Assembly (NCBI GenBank): GCA_028564705.1
Contig: JAPXFQ010000385.1
Span: 2,728,001 to 2,792,000 of the forward strand
Origin: Apricaphanius iberus
Taxonomy: Eukaryota; Chordata; Actinopteri; Cyprinodontiformes; Aphaniidae
DNA length: 64,000 bases
Direction of reading: 5' to 3'
Part shown: positions 12,501-25,087 of the stretch, piece by piece
How positions within the stretch are numbered: position 1 is the stretch's first letter
Layout: every line of letters begins with the position of its first letter
Notes under the pieces: generated by a model
Told to the model about the DNA's origin: nothing
What the model saw: the letters and a program-made list of their open reading frames with translations, nothing else
Database searches by the model: none
Made by a program: the position numbers and the translations under genes

Positions 12501-13632
12501 GTTCACTTCTTCGCAGCCCACTCTCTCTTACAGCTTGGCCCAGCTTCTCCTCACAGCCGTAGTGCTTTGCAGTGTCAAGGTGGCGGATGCCACATTCATT
12601 GAGGGCGAACAGAATGGCATCATGGGAGTATCCGCCATTATGAGATGTGCCTAACAGAAAAAAAGAAAAATACATTTTAAAATATCTCGTTAATAAAGAA
12701 AGAAAAAAAAAAAAGGCAAGGCAATTTTATTTATATAGCACACGTTCAACTCGAGGCAATTCAAGGTGCTTTACATGATTACAAAATGTGAAAATTAAAA
12801 CAGAATCACTAAAAGAAAGCATAGACGAAGATTTATCAAAGAAAATGTGTGTAAAATTATGAAAATTAAAAGCAGAAAACATTTAGTGATTGATAAAAGC
12901 AATTACTGTTATATAACTTAAAAATAAAAAACGCAAAAGTCGTATCAGTTACTCATTAAGTCTAAATAGAGAAGTTTTAACTTTTGATTTAAAAGTGTTC
13001 AGTTCACAAAATAATTTATTTTTTCAAAGTGCATGAACTGTAATACACTTCTTGGTCTGCAATTCTTCATGTGACCATAGTGCAAATCTAAGGAGGTAAT
13101 CATCCAAGCATAGCCTTGTAAATAACTACATACCAATTAAGGCTCTGTTGAAAAAAAAAATCGATTCTGAATGAATTCTTGTAAAAATTCTAAGGATCGA
13201 ATCGATTCACAAGTTCAAAAATCTGTTTAATTGTTTATAGCTTGTCCTTTTTTTACAGCTAAAATAGGAATTAAAAATTCAGAAAGCCGTTTTAAGGCTT
13301 AGTTCTGAAACTGTTAAGTTTTATCCTGGTAAACTGTTACTCACCCAGTGTTAAGTGTTAAGATAACAGCTACAAAACGTTATCGATAGCACTGACCCAT
13401 ATCCATCTAATTTTATAACGTTGACAGAACCCTAATACAAATTTACCTCAAGTAATTTCAGAAATAAGCTGCTACTTGTTCTAACATCCTGACATCTATA
13501 ATCCATCGGAATTATAGAACTTTGTTTTTCTTGTACATTCAAAACGTTATACAGACCTATTCCAAGTATTGGGATTTCGAGACCGTTGGAGAGTTGGACT
13601 GTGGAACACCTCAGGGCTGGAAATAAAGGCAT
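9505..13632 (-). CDS. Aldo-keto reductase, glyoxal/prostaglandin F reductase-like, complete
   Basis: NADPH-dependent carbonyl reductase of the AKR superfamily, probably cytosolic. Exons in transcript order: 13632-13557, 12650-12402, 12276-12175, 11786-11695, 11301-11119, 11043-10984, 9600-9505. They give 285 residues, normal for the family. The catalytic tetrad is visible: D51 (HLDTAKHYG), Y56, K81 (TNKLWPGD) and H114 (LYLMHWPGS). Also visible are the AIGVSNF loop, the EYHPFQQ strand and the cofactor-binding IPKSIK motif. The last exon (VFGFQLDEED..HVTWDPTNVD) lies 1.4 kb from the previous one and gives the expected C-terminus. The start is the ATG at 13632-13630; an in-frame ATG further up (13731) precedes a plausible splice acceptor and is less likely. 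The intron between 11119 and 11043 is 75 nt with a GC donor. Substrate cannot be told from sequence. It resembles the fish 'prostaglandin F synthase / glyoxal reductase-like' group. Confidence 0.88.
12712..13140. repeat. Dispersed teleost repeat in reductase intron 1
   Basis: Begins GGCAAGGCAATTTTATTTAT and runs through AAGGTGCTTTACATG, a sequence type seen in very many copies in fish genomes. A second, partial copy of the same kind starts near 52469 (CTTTATTTATAAAGGGC..AAAGTGCTTTACAG). Class not assigned. Confidence 0.55.
13155..13215. repeat. Short inverted-repeat element (AATCGATTC arms)
   Basis: AATCGATTC and GAATCGATTC lie about 30 bp apart in a sequence of the style of small non-autonomous fish transposons. 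It is in the first intron of the reductase gene. Boundaries are not defined. Confidence 0.35.
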
Positions 13633-14065
13633 GCTGGTAAACGAGCCTGGGTCAGAAAAAACACAATCTTTACATTTCCCTGCGTTAAAAACACAGACAA
13701 GAATTGCCTGTTTCACCATCGATGAGCTCACCTTTATACTGAATACACTGTCTTAAATTCACCTGAACTGTGCTTCCTGTGCAGTACGGATTTGGGATTT
13801 CTTTCAGGCGTTTTTTATCATACCATCCAAGCCAAATTCACTTCTTTGCTTACTTACAAACCCTCCCCGCCGTCCGCCCCCCACACTCCAAAAAAAGCTC
13901 AGACTTTAAAAGACACCATTGGTTTAAGCTATACGATGTGGCTCCACCCACTTTTCCACAAAGCATGGATTTCTTTTCCGTTTTCTAGGCAGCTAGTTAC
14001 GTCATGGCGACGCAACCAATATGGCGACACGGTAACAAGAACTAAATGATTGCAATGCAAACAAG
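13633..14065. promoter_or_regulatory. Shared head-to-head promoter region, reductase / extl2
   Basis: Only 433 bp separate the start codons of two divergent genes. TTACGTCA (CRE-like) at 13997-14004 and CCAAT at 14016-14020 sit just upstream of the extl2 first exon, next to repeated ATGGCGAC words. No TATA box is evident. Bidirectional use is inferred from layout. Confidence 0.55.
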
Positions 14066-14069
14066 ATGA
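14046..14069 (+). other. uORF overlapping the extl2 start codon
   Basis: ATG ATT GCA ATG CAA ACA AGA TGA encodes MIAMQTR. Its stop (14067-14069) overlaps the extl2 ATG (14066-14068) as ATGA. Whether it is transcribed depends on a start site close to the CCAAT box that cannot be mapped here. Confidence 0.45.
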
Positions 14070-14989
14070 GGTGAGTTATAAACAACATAGAACAGTAGAA
14101 ACACTTTTGTAGTAAAAAGTGAGCCAACTAAGCTGAATGGAAACAAACACTTGTATAGCAGCATAAACATGTCTCAGCAGCTGAGATTTTGGAGCCATCA
14201 CAAAAATAAGCTGCGTGATTGAGCAGTGGTATTTTTTTTTTCTTTCAAAACAGTGCCTGGTATTTGCTGAGGTTATTGATTTGACCCATCATGCTAAAAC
14301 GCCTCAGAGCTTTTGCTGCCGATAACGCTCAATATTTCTTCAACATAGTAGGTACTCCTGGATCAGTGCCTCTGTGTGTTTTGTGTCTTTGCAAACCCAC
14401 GTCCACACTCAAGATCAAATGACAAGCTGCAAAGTTAGTTAGTTACCATCCATCGGCGAGGGTTTTTTTTAAATAGAAAACTTTTCCAGTTGCTATATTA
14501 AACTATCCTTGTCTGTAGTGTTTTATAACGATAAACATAATAGTAATGTTTTTAATTGTCTTTGACTCTTTCTGCATGGCTGAACTAAATTGACTTTTTC
14601 TTCAAATAAACTGGATATGGTAGTCTTGTAAAGACCTTTAAAATGACATAAGTTGTGGATTGCTGCTGTATAACTCCAATGACTTCAATTGAAGAGCCTC
14701 TGCAGGTTAGAACACGTGGGGCTTTAAATGTAAATGGAATTATTTTAATGGTTTCTTTCCTGATTATTGCTTGTAGCCAGGATTGTATCACCGTGGGACA
14801 ACCTATTTGAAACAAATTCTAGAAGAAACATTTATAATTTTGTTTTGGTCTTTACAGTTTAACAAAGACAAATTTGGTTTGGGTTGCAGTGAGGTTTCTG
14901 TTCTGTGTAAGCCAGGGATCGGCAACCTTTTCCGTACAAAGAACCACACTTTTTCTCCTGCTACAAAATAAAATGTTTCTAAACTTATT

Positions 14990-15044
<55 letters not shown>

Positions 15045-17716
15045 CCAACTTAATATATAACCAACTTAAAAATTACAGCATAATGATTGAAGCCAGGAAA
15101 CATTTAATCAGTTTTAAAAGCCTTGTATGATCTGTGCTATGTTGTAAGTATTCAACTCAGTACAGATATTTCATAAAAAAAACCTTTTTCTAAGATATTA
15201 CCTTTTTCATAGAGGTGCACTGTGGAAATGTGACAGGTTGAAATAGCTTTGTTGCTTGAGTACAACATGGTACCACACATGATAACCAATTTATGTTAAA
15301 CTTCAGTCATTACCATTCGATGACAGTATTATATGTATTCTGAAAAACAGTCTGTTTAAGTCTCCCCTTCTTTGCAGGCTTCTGCGTTGCTGCTTTGGGA
15401 TTCGCCGAAAGTTTATCATTTTCCCATTACTTTTGATCCTCTTAGTCGGAGCAGCCTTGACAACTCTGCTGCCCCCTGCTGAAGAGCATGGAGGTGTTGT
15501 TGGGGTCCTGGGAGTTCTGCGCAGAGCAGCGCCTCAAAAAGAGAACCTTGTTCAGGGTCAACTTGGAGATACCTCGGAGGAGAAGAAGTTTACCATTATC
15601 ATCCAAACCTACAACCGCACAGACATTTTACTAAAACTCCTGAACCATTACCAGGCGGTGCCTCATCTTCAGAGGATCATCATAGTTTGGAACAACATGA
15701 GGGAGCAGACTCCGGCGAAGCTCTGGGAATCCTTGGGTCCTCATCCAGTCGAGGTTATCTTTAAAGAACAGGCGAGCAACTTAATGCGAAACAGACTTCA
15801 ACCCTTCCCTGAGATTGCTACCAATGGTCTGTGCATTTCTAATTTGCATTGCACTTGATGTGTAAAATATTCCTGTATTTATTTTGTTTTTTATATACTC
15901 AGGATGTACTAGTCAATAGATCAGAGAATTGTATACAACAATTTTGGTTCTATCAGCTCTTATTAAGTTACTGGCAAGACAAACACAAAAAATCATATTT
16001 TTGCGTGATTCTTTAATTGTTTTGCAACTTTTTCCTTAGACGAAGGCTAGAAACCTGGATAAATGGGTATATTCTTCTATTTCATCATGTTTGATTGGAT
16101 GGTAAACTACTAATATTTTAATATATGTTAAAAGTTCAGGTTGCAGGTTAGAGCCCCCTTTAAACCATAATTTAGAGAGGTCTATCAGGAAAAGTTTCTA
16201 AATAAAAATCTACTAATATATACATTATTTTCGCTTTTTAAAATAGTTTTTATGAGAATGCCAGACCGGAAGTGACCTGGGGTAGAGGAGTCCTGTCGGG
16301 GGTATTTGTGCGTTTTCAATGTCGATCATTTTGGATTTGCTGAATTTTAAGATGCGACCGTTGTGAGTTACATCGAGAAATGCAGTTACCTAACCCATGC
16401 GCGCTCCCGCGGCGCCTGATTAGATTCTGGCAGACGATCAATTTATGTCTTTGGAACTGGGCTCCATGTCCCGACAGGCTGGTGTTTGTACAGCAAACAC
16501 AGTAAATTCAATTTAAAAAATGCTCACAATCCATAGCTAATAAACACACCGACTCTTCGCAGGATCTGATAACTGAGAAAGCGTCGAGACAGCAACATGA
16601 CTCCCCCATCTTATGTCACAGGTCAAGAAACTTTTAAATTAACATATTGGTGGTTATGCATAGTGGAATTTTAATTAACCTCACTAAACATTTCAAATGG
16701 TCATTTTTCTAAAACATTTTATATGCATATTAGCGTGTATTTAACCTGCAATTTAAGGTCCTTTAAAAATAGAATTGATCATTATCGGAGACCACAAAGA
16801 TAAATGGAAATTGCTATCTGAGAGGAAAAGTCAGTTTGGTGTCAAATGTTGTTTTTTTGTCAAATTTTCCTGATGTTTGTGTGACTATTTTCTCATTTTT
16901 CTCAACTATTTAGCTGTCTTAATGCTGGATGATGACACTCTCGTCAGTGTTCCTGACCTCGCTTTTGCTTTTTCTGTCTGGAAGGTAAAATTTTCATTGC
17001 CATATAAAATCAAATGGCATTTTCAGTTTAACCACTGTGACCTTGTATAATTTAAATGCACCATGTTAATAATATAAAAAAACGCCCCCCCCCCCCTTTT
17101 TTTTTTAAAGCAATTTCCAGACCAAATAGTTGGATTTGTCCCACGGAAACATGTCTCAACTGCTGGAGGAATTTACAGTTATGGCAGCTTTGAGCTGCAG
17201 AATCCAGAAGCGGCTGGAGGAGATGTGTAATTTGTTCTTGCATTTTGTCTTAACTTTGTTCTGCTTTGGGTCCTTGTTCGGTTTGCTCTTATTTGGTTCA
17301 ATTCTTGCTGCAGGTACTCTATGGTTCTAATCGGTGCTGCCTTCTTCCATCAGCGCTACCTCCAACTGTTCCAGAATCAGCCTAAAGAAGTACACTCCTT
17401 AGTTGATGAAACCCAAAACTGTGATGATGTAGCCATGAACTTTGCTGTTGCTCTGCATTTAAGAAAACAATCAAAGTCGGGGACAATCCACAGACCCTCC
17501 GGGATCTTTGTCAAGCCCGTGGACCTTCGCAACCTCGAGAAAGATGCCAGCAGTGGATATCAGGGAATGTGGCATCGTCCTGAGCACCTTCTCCAGAGAT
17601 CGTACTGTCTGAACCGGCTAGTACAGATCTATGGCTTCATGCCTCTGTGCTACTCCAACCTCATGGTCTCCCAGTTTGGTTTCCCAAGCTATGCCAATCA
17701 CAAGAGTAGGGGATGA
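14066..17716 (+). CDS. extl2: Exostosin-like 2 glycosyltransferase, complete
   Basis: Golgi/ER type II membrane alpha-1,4-N-acetylhexosaminyltransferase (family GT64) that acts on the glycosaminoglycan linkage region. Exons: 14066-14070, 15378-15826, 16914-16984, 17111-17226, 17314-17716. These make 347 residues; human EXTL2 is 330. The ATG plus AG at 14066-14070 splices to the G at 15378 (MRLLRCCFGIRRKF). A hydrophobic anchor follows at about residues 14-33. The catalytic domain shows FTIIIQTYNRTD, LLKLLNHYQAVP, the metal-binding DDD at residues 157-159 (AVLMLDDDTL), FVPRKHVST, YSMVLIGAAFF, QNCDDVAMNF, GMWHRPEHLLQRSYC and the C-terminal SQFGFPSYAN. All introns are GT-AG with consistent phase. 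AATAAA at 18064-18069 is a likely polyadenylation signal. Orthology is clear across the full length. Confidence 0.95.
14993..15043. repeat. (AT)n microsatellite
   Basis: Uninterrupted AT dinucleotides in extl2 intron 1. Just before it (14918-14940) is CCAGGGATCGGCAACCTTTT, a word typical of an old dispersed fish element. Confidence 0.9.
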
Positions 17717-18063
17717 AGAAGTTACAAATGGATGTTTTTGGCTAAAATAAGAGACCAGATTCATGAACAGTTTGGTAGGATTGTTTGACTGGTACATGCC
17801 AATCAGCTGATGCTTTAGGGCTTGTGTGATCTGAAGGTAGCTCTCATTACAGGACACTGATGGGAACACTCATCAGTTGGATGTAAAAATCCATTCTGGT
17901 CACTTAGTGGACAGAAAATAATTGGAAACTGCTGAGTCACAGTAGGTTTAAAAATTGATTATTCATAGTATTACATTTTTTTTTTTTAAGAAATGAAATC
18001 CAATGCATGCCCAGAAAATAATATGTATGACTCATTTTTAACCATACAATGTAAATTAGTAAA

Positions 18064-18069
18064 AATAAA
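18064..18069 (+). terminator. Candidate extl2 polyadenylation signal
   Basis: AATAAA 348 nt after the extl2 stop, in AT-rich sequence. A standard position for this signal. Confidence 0.5.
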
Positions 18070-18689
18070 TTATCTTTTTTGTAAACATTAGTGACTGATT
18101 TATATTATACTTATAGAGATTACGTCTGAAAATGTGAATGGAAATCTGAGAAACCTGAGAAAAAGAATTGAGAATTCAAAGAATGCGATTCTAGGTTTGC
18201 TTGAATTTCATTTCAAATCAATGGGGGCCTTGTGCCAAATGTAAGGATTCGTCCTTTAGGACTTTTTGTGAAACAGTTAAAAACATGAGAACAGTAACTC
18301 AATCACTCTTGATCAGTTAGCGTCAGATGCACGCATTTTTCCATTCTCAATAATCAATGGAAAATCTTAATTGGCATTACAGCAGTCAAAGCCTTATAAT
18401 TATTTTTGTCTTTTTTGAAGTTTCCATGGTTAATTTCACAATTTCTTTGGTGAGGAGTGCCAGATCTTTAAAGTTGGAGCGTCATCTTTCCATCATCCAA
18501 ATCCTTACCCACCTCCACAGATTCTGTGGCCACTCGCAAGTGATACTACCTCCAGTAAAAAGAAACATGGTCATAAAATTAAAAGATTACTTGAAACACA
18601 AATCTACCAGTAGTGTGGACAATTGTTGGCTCCACTTTATTTCTGCATATAGCAAACATCTTTAATGGTGAAAATTATTAAAATAGTCT

Positions 18690-19668
18690 TCTGTTACACA
18701 GCACCCCGTCTTGACAGAAAAAAATTGAATTATTTGCAAACTGATTAAAATCGAAAAACTGAAATATCACATGGTCATCAGCATTCAGACCCTTTGCAGT
18801 GACGCTCATATTTAACATACATGCTGTCCATTTCTTCTGACCCTCCTTGAGCTGGTTTTGCTTCTTCACTGGAGTCCTGCTTTGATTAAATACACTGGAC
18901 TTGATCAGGAAAGGCACACACGTGTCTATATACAGGTGTGTGCACAGTGCATGTCAGAACAAATGAGAATCACAAGGTCAAAGGGACTTTACACGTAACT
19001 CAGAGACAGAATTGTGGCAAGGCACAGATCTGGCCATGGTTTCAAAAGAATGTCTGCACCACTCAAGGTTCCTAAGAGCACTGTGGCCTCTATAATCCTC
19101 AAATGGAAGAAGGTTTGGCTGACCAGAACTAGTCCTAGACTTGGCTGTCCAGACAAATTAAGCATTCAGGGAAGAAGAGCCTTGGTGAGAGGTAAAGAAG
19201 AACCCAAAGCTCACTGTGGCTGAGCTCCAGAGATGGAGTAGGGAGAAAGTTCCACCAGGTCAAATCACTGCAGCCGTCCACCAGTCGGGCTTTATGGCAT
19301 AGCGGCCTGACTGAAGCATCTCATCAGTACCAAACACAAAAGCCTGCATTTTTCAGTTGCAGGGACAGGACCACTGGTTACAATTGATCCAGGTTTGATA
19401 AACCTGTTGCATCATTCCCAAGAAGACTCATGGCTGCATTAGCTCAACAGGTTGCTTCTACTCAAGACTGGGCAAAGGGTCTGAATATGGATGACCACGT
19501 AAGTGTTTTTTTTAATAAATTTGCTAATATTCCAAATTCGTTTTTTTTCTGTCAAGATGGGTTGCTGAGTGTACATTAATGAGAAATAAAAATAACTTAT
19601 TTTAGCAAAAGGCTGCAATGAAACAAAGAGTGAAAAATTAAAGGGGTCTGAATACTTTCCGTACCCAG
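18690..19668 (+). mobile_element. Degenerate Tc1/mariner element A
   Basis: The core 19014-19223 encodes HGFKRMSAPLKVPKSTVASI and further sequence of a Tc1 transposase helix-turn-helix, then stops. Typical Tc1 flank sequence precedes it (TTGTGGCAAGGCACAGATCT near 19013). Subterminal inverted repeats are visible: 18691-18740 pairs with about 19520-19575. The right end reads GGTCTGAATACTTTCCGTAC. The left terminus appears eroded. The transposase is broken by stops and deletions, and no intact DDE domain remains. Confidence 0.8.
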
Positions 19669-19986
19669 TTTATAAACCCCCCCCAAAAACCCTCAGAACA
19701 AATGGCCTCTGATGATAAACATGACAGAACAGATCCAAGAAGCTGATCTGTGCAAGCAAATTTAAATCACATATGTTTCACAGTACTGAGCAGCACCATG
19801 TTTGATCATTTAGAAACAAATCAAACCAGCAAAAAAAAAAAAAATGCTACCATTCTCTCATATTCTACTTTTTTTAAACCCAAAAAAGGATAATTTTAAT
19901 ACTGTGATATGAAAGACTTGGAAAGAAACAAACAGAGGTACCAGGCAGTCGGAGGGTAATGGCAGACTATGTTTTATATATTTCTG

Positions 19987-19992
19987 TTTATT
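19987..19992 (-). terminator. Candidate parl polyadenylation signal
   Basis: TTTATT on + (AATAAA on -), about 100 nt past the parl stop codon. Confidence 0.45.
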
Positions 19993-20094
19993 CATGAAAA
20001 ATAACAACCCATTCCAGAGATTAAAAACATCCTGGTCTTTCCCAAAATCAGATAAATCCTGTCTTTAAACGATTCCGGGAATCTCTGGTTAGGA

Positions 20095-23000
20095 TTACTG
20101 TTGTCCAGGTCCTCCACCAGGCCGAGATCCTTTGTCACCGGGAGAGCGGAGATCATGCCACAGCTTCACAAGAGGCTCCCTCTTTCTCCAAATTAGTTTG
20201 TGACCATATGCGACATACCAGCTGTAAGACAGAACAAAGAAAATTTAAATCCAACTGTGGGAGTGGATGTCTCTTTCAAAACTGATATACATAAATTAAA
20301 AGCGAAATTTTCAGCTGTAAAGAAATAAAGGGTCGAGGACTCACACTCCAAAGAGAGCTCCGCCAAGGTGAGCAGCATGATCAAAAAGCCGCCATCCCAA
20401 CAGGAGCCCTGCTGTATCTATGGCCACAAGTGCTTTGAGAGCCTGAAGACAAACAGGAAATTTCCATTTTTAGGCAATGCACTGGAGTGCAGTGAAACAT
20501 CAATCTCTCTGCCGTGCATTCAGTCATGCATACTTACACATTCACACATTCATACACTCGTTTGCTTTGTTCATGCACAGATTTACATCTTTATCCTGCA
20601 GCAAAAACACAATACAGGAATGAGAAAAATTTTATTGTACGAAAATAAACTCCAGAAAACATCCTGAGTATCTATATGCTTTACAAAGACTTTAAAAACA
20701 ATAGAAACTGTGAAACACGTACATTCCCGGCAGTAAAAGTGACCATAGGAAGGAAGATGATGCCTAGTTTGGCCTCAGGTACTTTTGTACAGACTGCTGC
20801 AAGTACTGCTATGACTGCACCTGACTGTGAATAAAACAAAGTCATGGCTCAAAATAATTTCGATATTCACAATAAAATATTGTTTAAAAAGATCTTACCG
20901 CCCCTAGTGATGGATAGAATCGCCCGGTGGCGGTTTTACAAACATAACTGACCATGGTGGATATCACACCTGCAATTGCAAACAAATAAAATATACTATA
21001 TATATAAAGTATGCCATACACTTTCAAATCCTTTAAAATGATTTGTATTTTTTAGGCTTAATTCAAACATTGCCAAAAAAAACCAGAGCGTTCAGTTAGG
21101 CCTGCCTAAATTGCCTCAAAAATTAATGCGATAAATGATAATATTGTCATATTCAGACCATTTTCAACCATGGAACAATTGAAAGATGAATAAATTTTGA
21201 TTAATAAAGAACATTTACCACAGCAACTGGAAGACATTTCAATATCTAATATATATTAACAACCAAAACAATGAACTCTGTAATCAGTATTGCCCTTCAA
21301 AAAAATATTATCCACTTGGCTCAGACAAGAAAGAAAATATCCATTGGTAGTTTTGCTTAAAAAAAAAAGTGTAAACCAATCAGTTTAAGTTAAATAAAAG
21401 ACATCCCATCTTACTCTGCCAAGATGGATGTATGAACCATATGTGCCTTTTTTCATCAAGTCTCTTTGGAAGAAAGAGGCAGACACGGGAGGTAGACAAA
21501 AAAAACAACAAAAAAAAACAGCAAGAAAATGGAAATTATAGTTGCTGGAAATATGAACGAGTTTATCCCACAATTTATTTATGTTTCATTGTGGCAGGCC
21601 TACGAACCGATGAATAAAGAAGACTGTTTTCTGAAACCCTAACCTTTAAAGTTTAACTGAAATCTGCTGCTGACCACATGGACAGCATGAGATGGAGGTA
21701 CCATTTGGTCACAGAGAGAAGAAAAATGTCCTAACAACTGAGAAGGTGAAAAGCCAGATGTAAGAGGACTGTACCAACTGTAAAGGGTGTTAGAGATAGT
21801 GTTATGTTTAAGTTTTTTTTAGATGGATAGTCAATGCAGATGGAATCATGAACATTTATTTCTACCTTAAGATTCATCAGCTGATGCCTGCCTGGACAGC
21901 AAACGAAAAGGAATGCAATTGTGTGTTCAGTATACCATCTATGTACCCCGACATGGATATAAACAATGGATATTAAAGAGCAATAGTAACACTTTTGTGG
22001 CATCTAGTGGTTAGACTGCATATTGCTGCTGTCTGAATACACCACACTGTATCTAGAATAGTAAAACCTATGGCAGATGCCAAAAATATGAAAAATGTGA
22101 TAGATCAACTCTAGATGTTGCTTAAATCACTAAATCCACTCTCCATATGAAGACATCTGACTTTAGTTTAATTACAAACTTGTCAAAACATAATTACAAA
22201 AAATAGTTCTTTCCATATTTTTCAAAAGACATTAGACTTACCTTTTAAACTTAAATAACTCGATAATATCAGGATTTTGTACAACTACAAAAAACGTACA
22301 TCAGTTGAAACAAATTTACATTCATCAAATGTTCTGCCTAAAAATAATTTGTTTTAAAAACTGAACAGGATTGATAGCAGACTGAATTAATGTTGTCTGA
22401 ATGAGTTCTTTCCTTCACTCCACTTACCAGCAGAGAGGTAGACTGCAAGAAACTGCTCTTTGCCTAAGAGGGAGACGATACCAGAGGAAAACATCCATAG
22501 GACGTACATGTTGGCCACCATGTGGATAATGGAGTAGTGGCTGAAGGAAGACAGAACCATGGGAAGGCACCGTGTTTCTGGGTAGGAAAAGAGGAAACTA
22601 ATGTAAAACTGTAAACAGAAGAGACAGAATATAACTTTGTCTTCAAATTGTTTTAGAGGCATTTCTAACTCCCTACAACAAAGAACTGTACTCACTGGAG
22701 GCTGGGTTGGATGTGAAGTACTTAATCATAGTTCTTTGCATAGCTGGGATCCTCCAGCAGCACAGAACTGCTGAATTTAACACTATAATACCTGAAAGGT
22801 TTTAAGAAGAAATTGCAGGTTTATTTTATACAGCAAAAACACTGGCGTTCAAAATGAATGAGGACCAAAATATATCTGCTGTAAAAACTACCAATAGCCG
22901 CCCTCTGTCCCTCTGTGAGGCTGCTCCAGAAGTCATCTACCATGGACATCAGGAGGAGAAGCTGTCGCTGGAAGCTGGACAGTTGATTCCACCAGTCATG

Positions 23001-25087
23001 CCAGTATGCCATGTCCTGGGAACCCTTGTTAAGTCAATGATGGAAAATGGACTCAATTCAAGTTGATTGTTAACTAAGCAGAGAGTAGAAGTCGATAATA
23101 GTGGTGGAGTAAAACAGTTTTAAGCCTTACCATTACTAGTTTTTCTAACTCCTCCCCATCTTTTGCAGTTTTAACTTTTGCTTTCAGCGTCTCATACTGC
23201 AAAATGGCCGCCCCGCCAAAGGAGCACCCTGCGAACTGGCAGTCAAACAACACTCAACAATTAGGAATCAAACATATCATAAACATTATCTTAGCAACAA
23301 TTTAAAGGAGTTGGCTTAAAAGTCGAACTTGACTGATTCCAGTCATCCCTGACCCCTTAGGGGATTGACCACAGGGTAATCTGTAAGTGCCCAGTGTTGT
23401 TAATAAGAGGCTAAATCTGTTGGGTTTCAGCAGAATAAAAAAAAATAAAAATGGATCCACAACACTTTACATTAAGTTTTAGCAATAATGCAGAAGTTGG
23501 CATACCCCTACTGTGAACATCAGCGGTCTTAACAGTGTTGGCCGTCGGATTTTGGGAGGAGGCGGGGGTCCTGGTGTGCCAGCCTCAGGGGGTGACGTTT
23601 TGGTTTGTTGCTGGGTGACATTTTCGTTTTTGATATCGGACCTTTTAGCGTCTCGACGGAAACCACACCTCTGTTGTTGGTATGGGTTGAGTCTGTCAAG
23701 AAAAGAAAAAAACAAAGAAACATGTACCTAATTATGAATTGGGAAGGGGTGCTACCAATATCAAGCTGTGCCAAAGTTTTAAAGTGTGTGTTTCAATTTG
23801 CTGAAGATTATTCCCTCCAAAAATGTCTATATTTGGCTAAATTAGGGTACCAAGCTTTCCCCTTAGTTACAATAAGAACATTTGGTGGGTTTTGTAATAT
23901 TAATTTTACTATTTGAACAGCTTGTGCCATTTCTATTTTGTATGGTACATTTTCTAAATAAAATAGTACCATGTAAATCTCCTGCTCACTTACCATGCCT
24001 GCACCTGACATAGCTTGAATACCATGTTAACACTTTCCTAGAATTGTATTCACCAAACATCCACCAGAAAGGCTCAATTAAACTATTTTAAATGTTTAAA
24101 GGGAATTTTGTATTAATAGCGTGCAGAATAATTCAGGACCATCTCATGGGGGCAGCAACCTAAGCAGAGAGACTTCCTTCTCTGTTTGGGTCAGCTCTTC
24201 CTGGTGTCCCCACGCCAGCCGGCCTTCCTCTGGGTCTCCTCGGGGTGAGATTTACCTGGAACACCTCCCCAAGGAGATGTCCAGGAGGGATCCTACCCAG
24301 ATGCACCTTGATGGTGATTCCCCTTAATCTGAAGGAGCAATTGGCTCGATTCCAAACCTCTCCCCTTTTACACAACAAATGTTTCAATTATCTCAAATTA
24401 AGGAGCTTGAAATCTGATGATTTTTCAAGTTGATTATTAATATACATGTTGGTATACAGACATGGCCATTACTACAATGGTATTATATAAAAAAGGAAAT
24501 AAAATAAACCTAAAATGTATTTATATGGGTGAAATTGTCCAACTGAAAACACATATACAGACAATAAAACATTATTTTTTAGTTACACTCAATATTTTTA
24601 ATTTTGGCAACAACAGTGCCACCGCTGAGTGTGGAACCTACAAACTATCTTTAATCTGTATCTGCAGTAACAAACAAAACCAACCCCTAAATTGCACATT
24701 TTACCCACCTTTGGTAATTACTGTGTGCAGTTAGCTAATTTACTGCAGCTCGCATAATATGCAGCGTGTAGGCTATGTATTTCAGCTCTTACACAACCTT
24801 AAACAAAAGCAGCCGTAACACTGACAGCCTGTTTTCTCACCCCAAACAAACTTAGCTCCATTTACAATGGCAGGACGGACGGTTAGGTAACTTCACACTA
24901 CCTACTAATCGAGAGGAAAGCCTAAACACACACACACATGTATCCTGTTATGTTTATTCCTCTTAAAACAGACACAGCAGAAAATGAGCGTCATTTTTAC
25001 TCCTCACCTTGAACATCGGGGAACAGTATTTGGCGATCTAGCGAACTCTGTCTTGCCCCATTTTATAATAAATCCTCTGCACGCCAT
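20095..25087 (-). CDS. parl: Presenilin-associated rhomboid-like protease, mitochondrial, complete
   Basis: Intramembrane serine protease of the inner mitochondrial membrane (PINK1 and PGAM5 are known family substrates). Exons in transcript order: 25087-25008, 23692-23506, 23235-23131, 23015-22892, 22791-22696, 22577-22428, 20969-20899, 20824-20723, 20442-20345, 20221-20095. They give 379 residues, the same length as human PARL. The rhomboid signature GASG carries the catalytic serine (S272), split between exons as GA|SG. The partner histidine is H330 in [12 protein letters not shown], 58 residues on, as in human (277/335). Also present are [17 protein letters not shown] and [10 protein letters not shown]. 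The start ATG (25087-25085) opens a basic N-terminus ([12 protein letters not shown]) suited to mitochondrial import. The exon 22892-23015 is the least conserved part. All splice sites are GT-AG and phases agree. Confidence 0.95.
24121..24365. mobile_element. Rex3/RTE-type LINE fragment in parl intron 1
   Basis: The words ACCTGGAACACCTCCCCAAG and TGTCCAGGAGGGATCCTACC resemble a 3' region of Rex3-like retrotransposons common in fish. There is no open reading frame. Assignment is from recognised words only. Confidence 0.5.
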
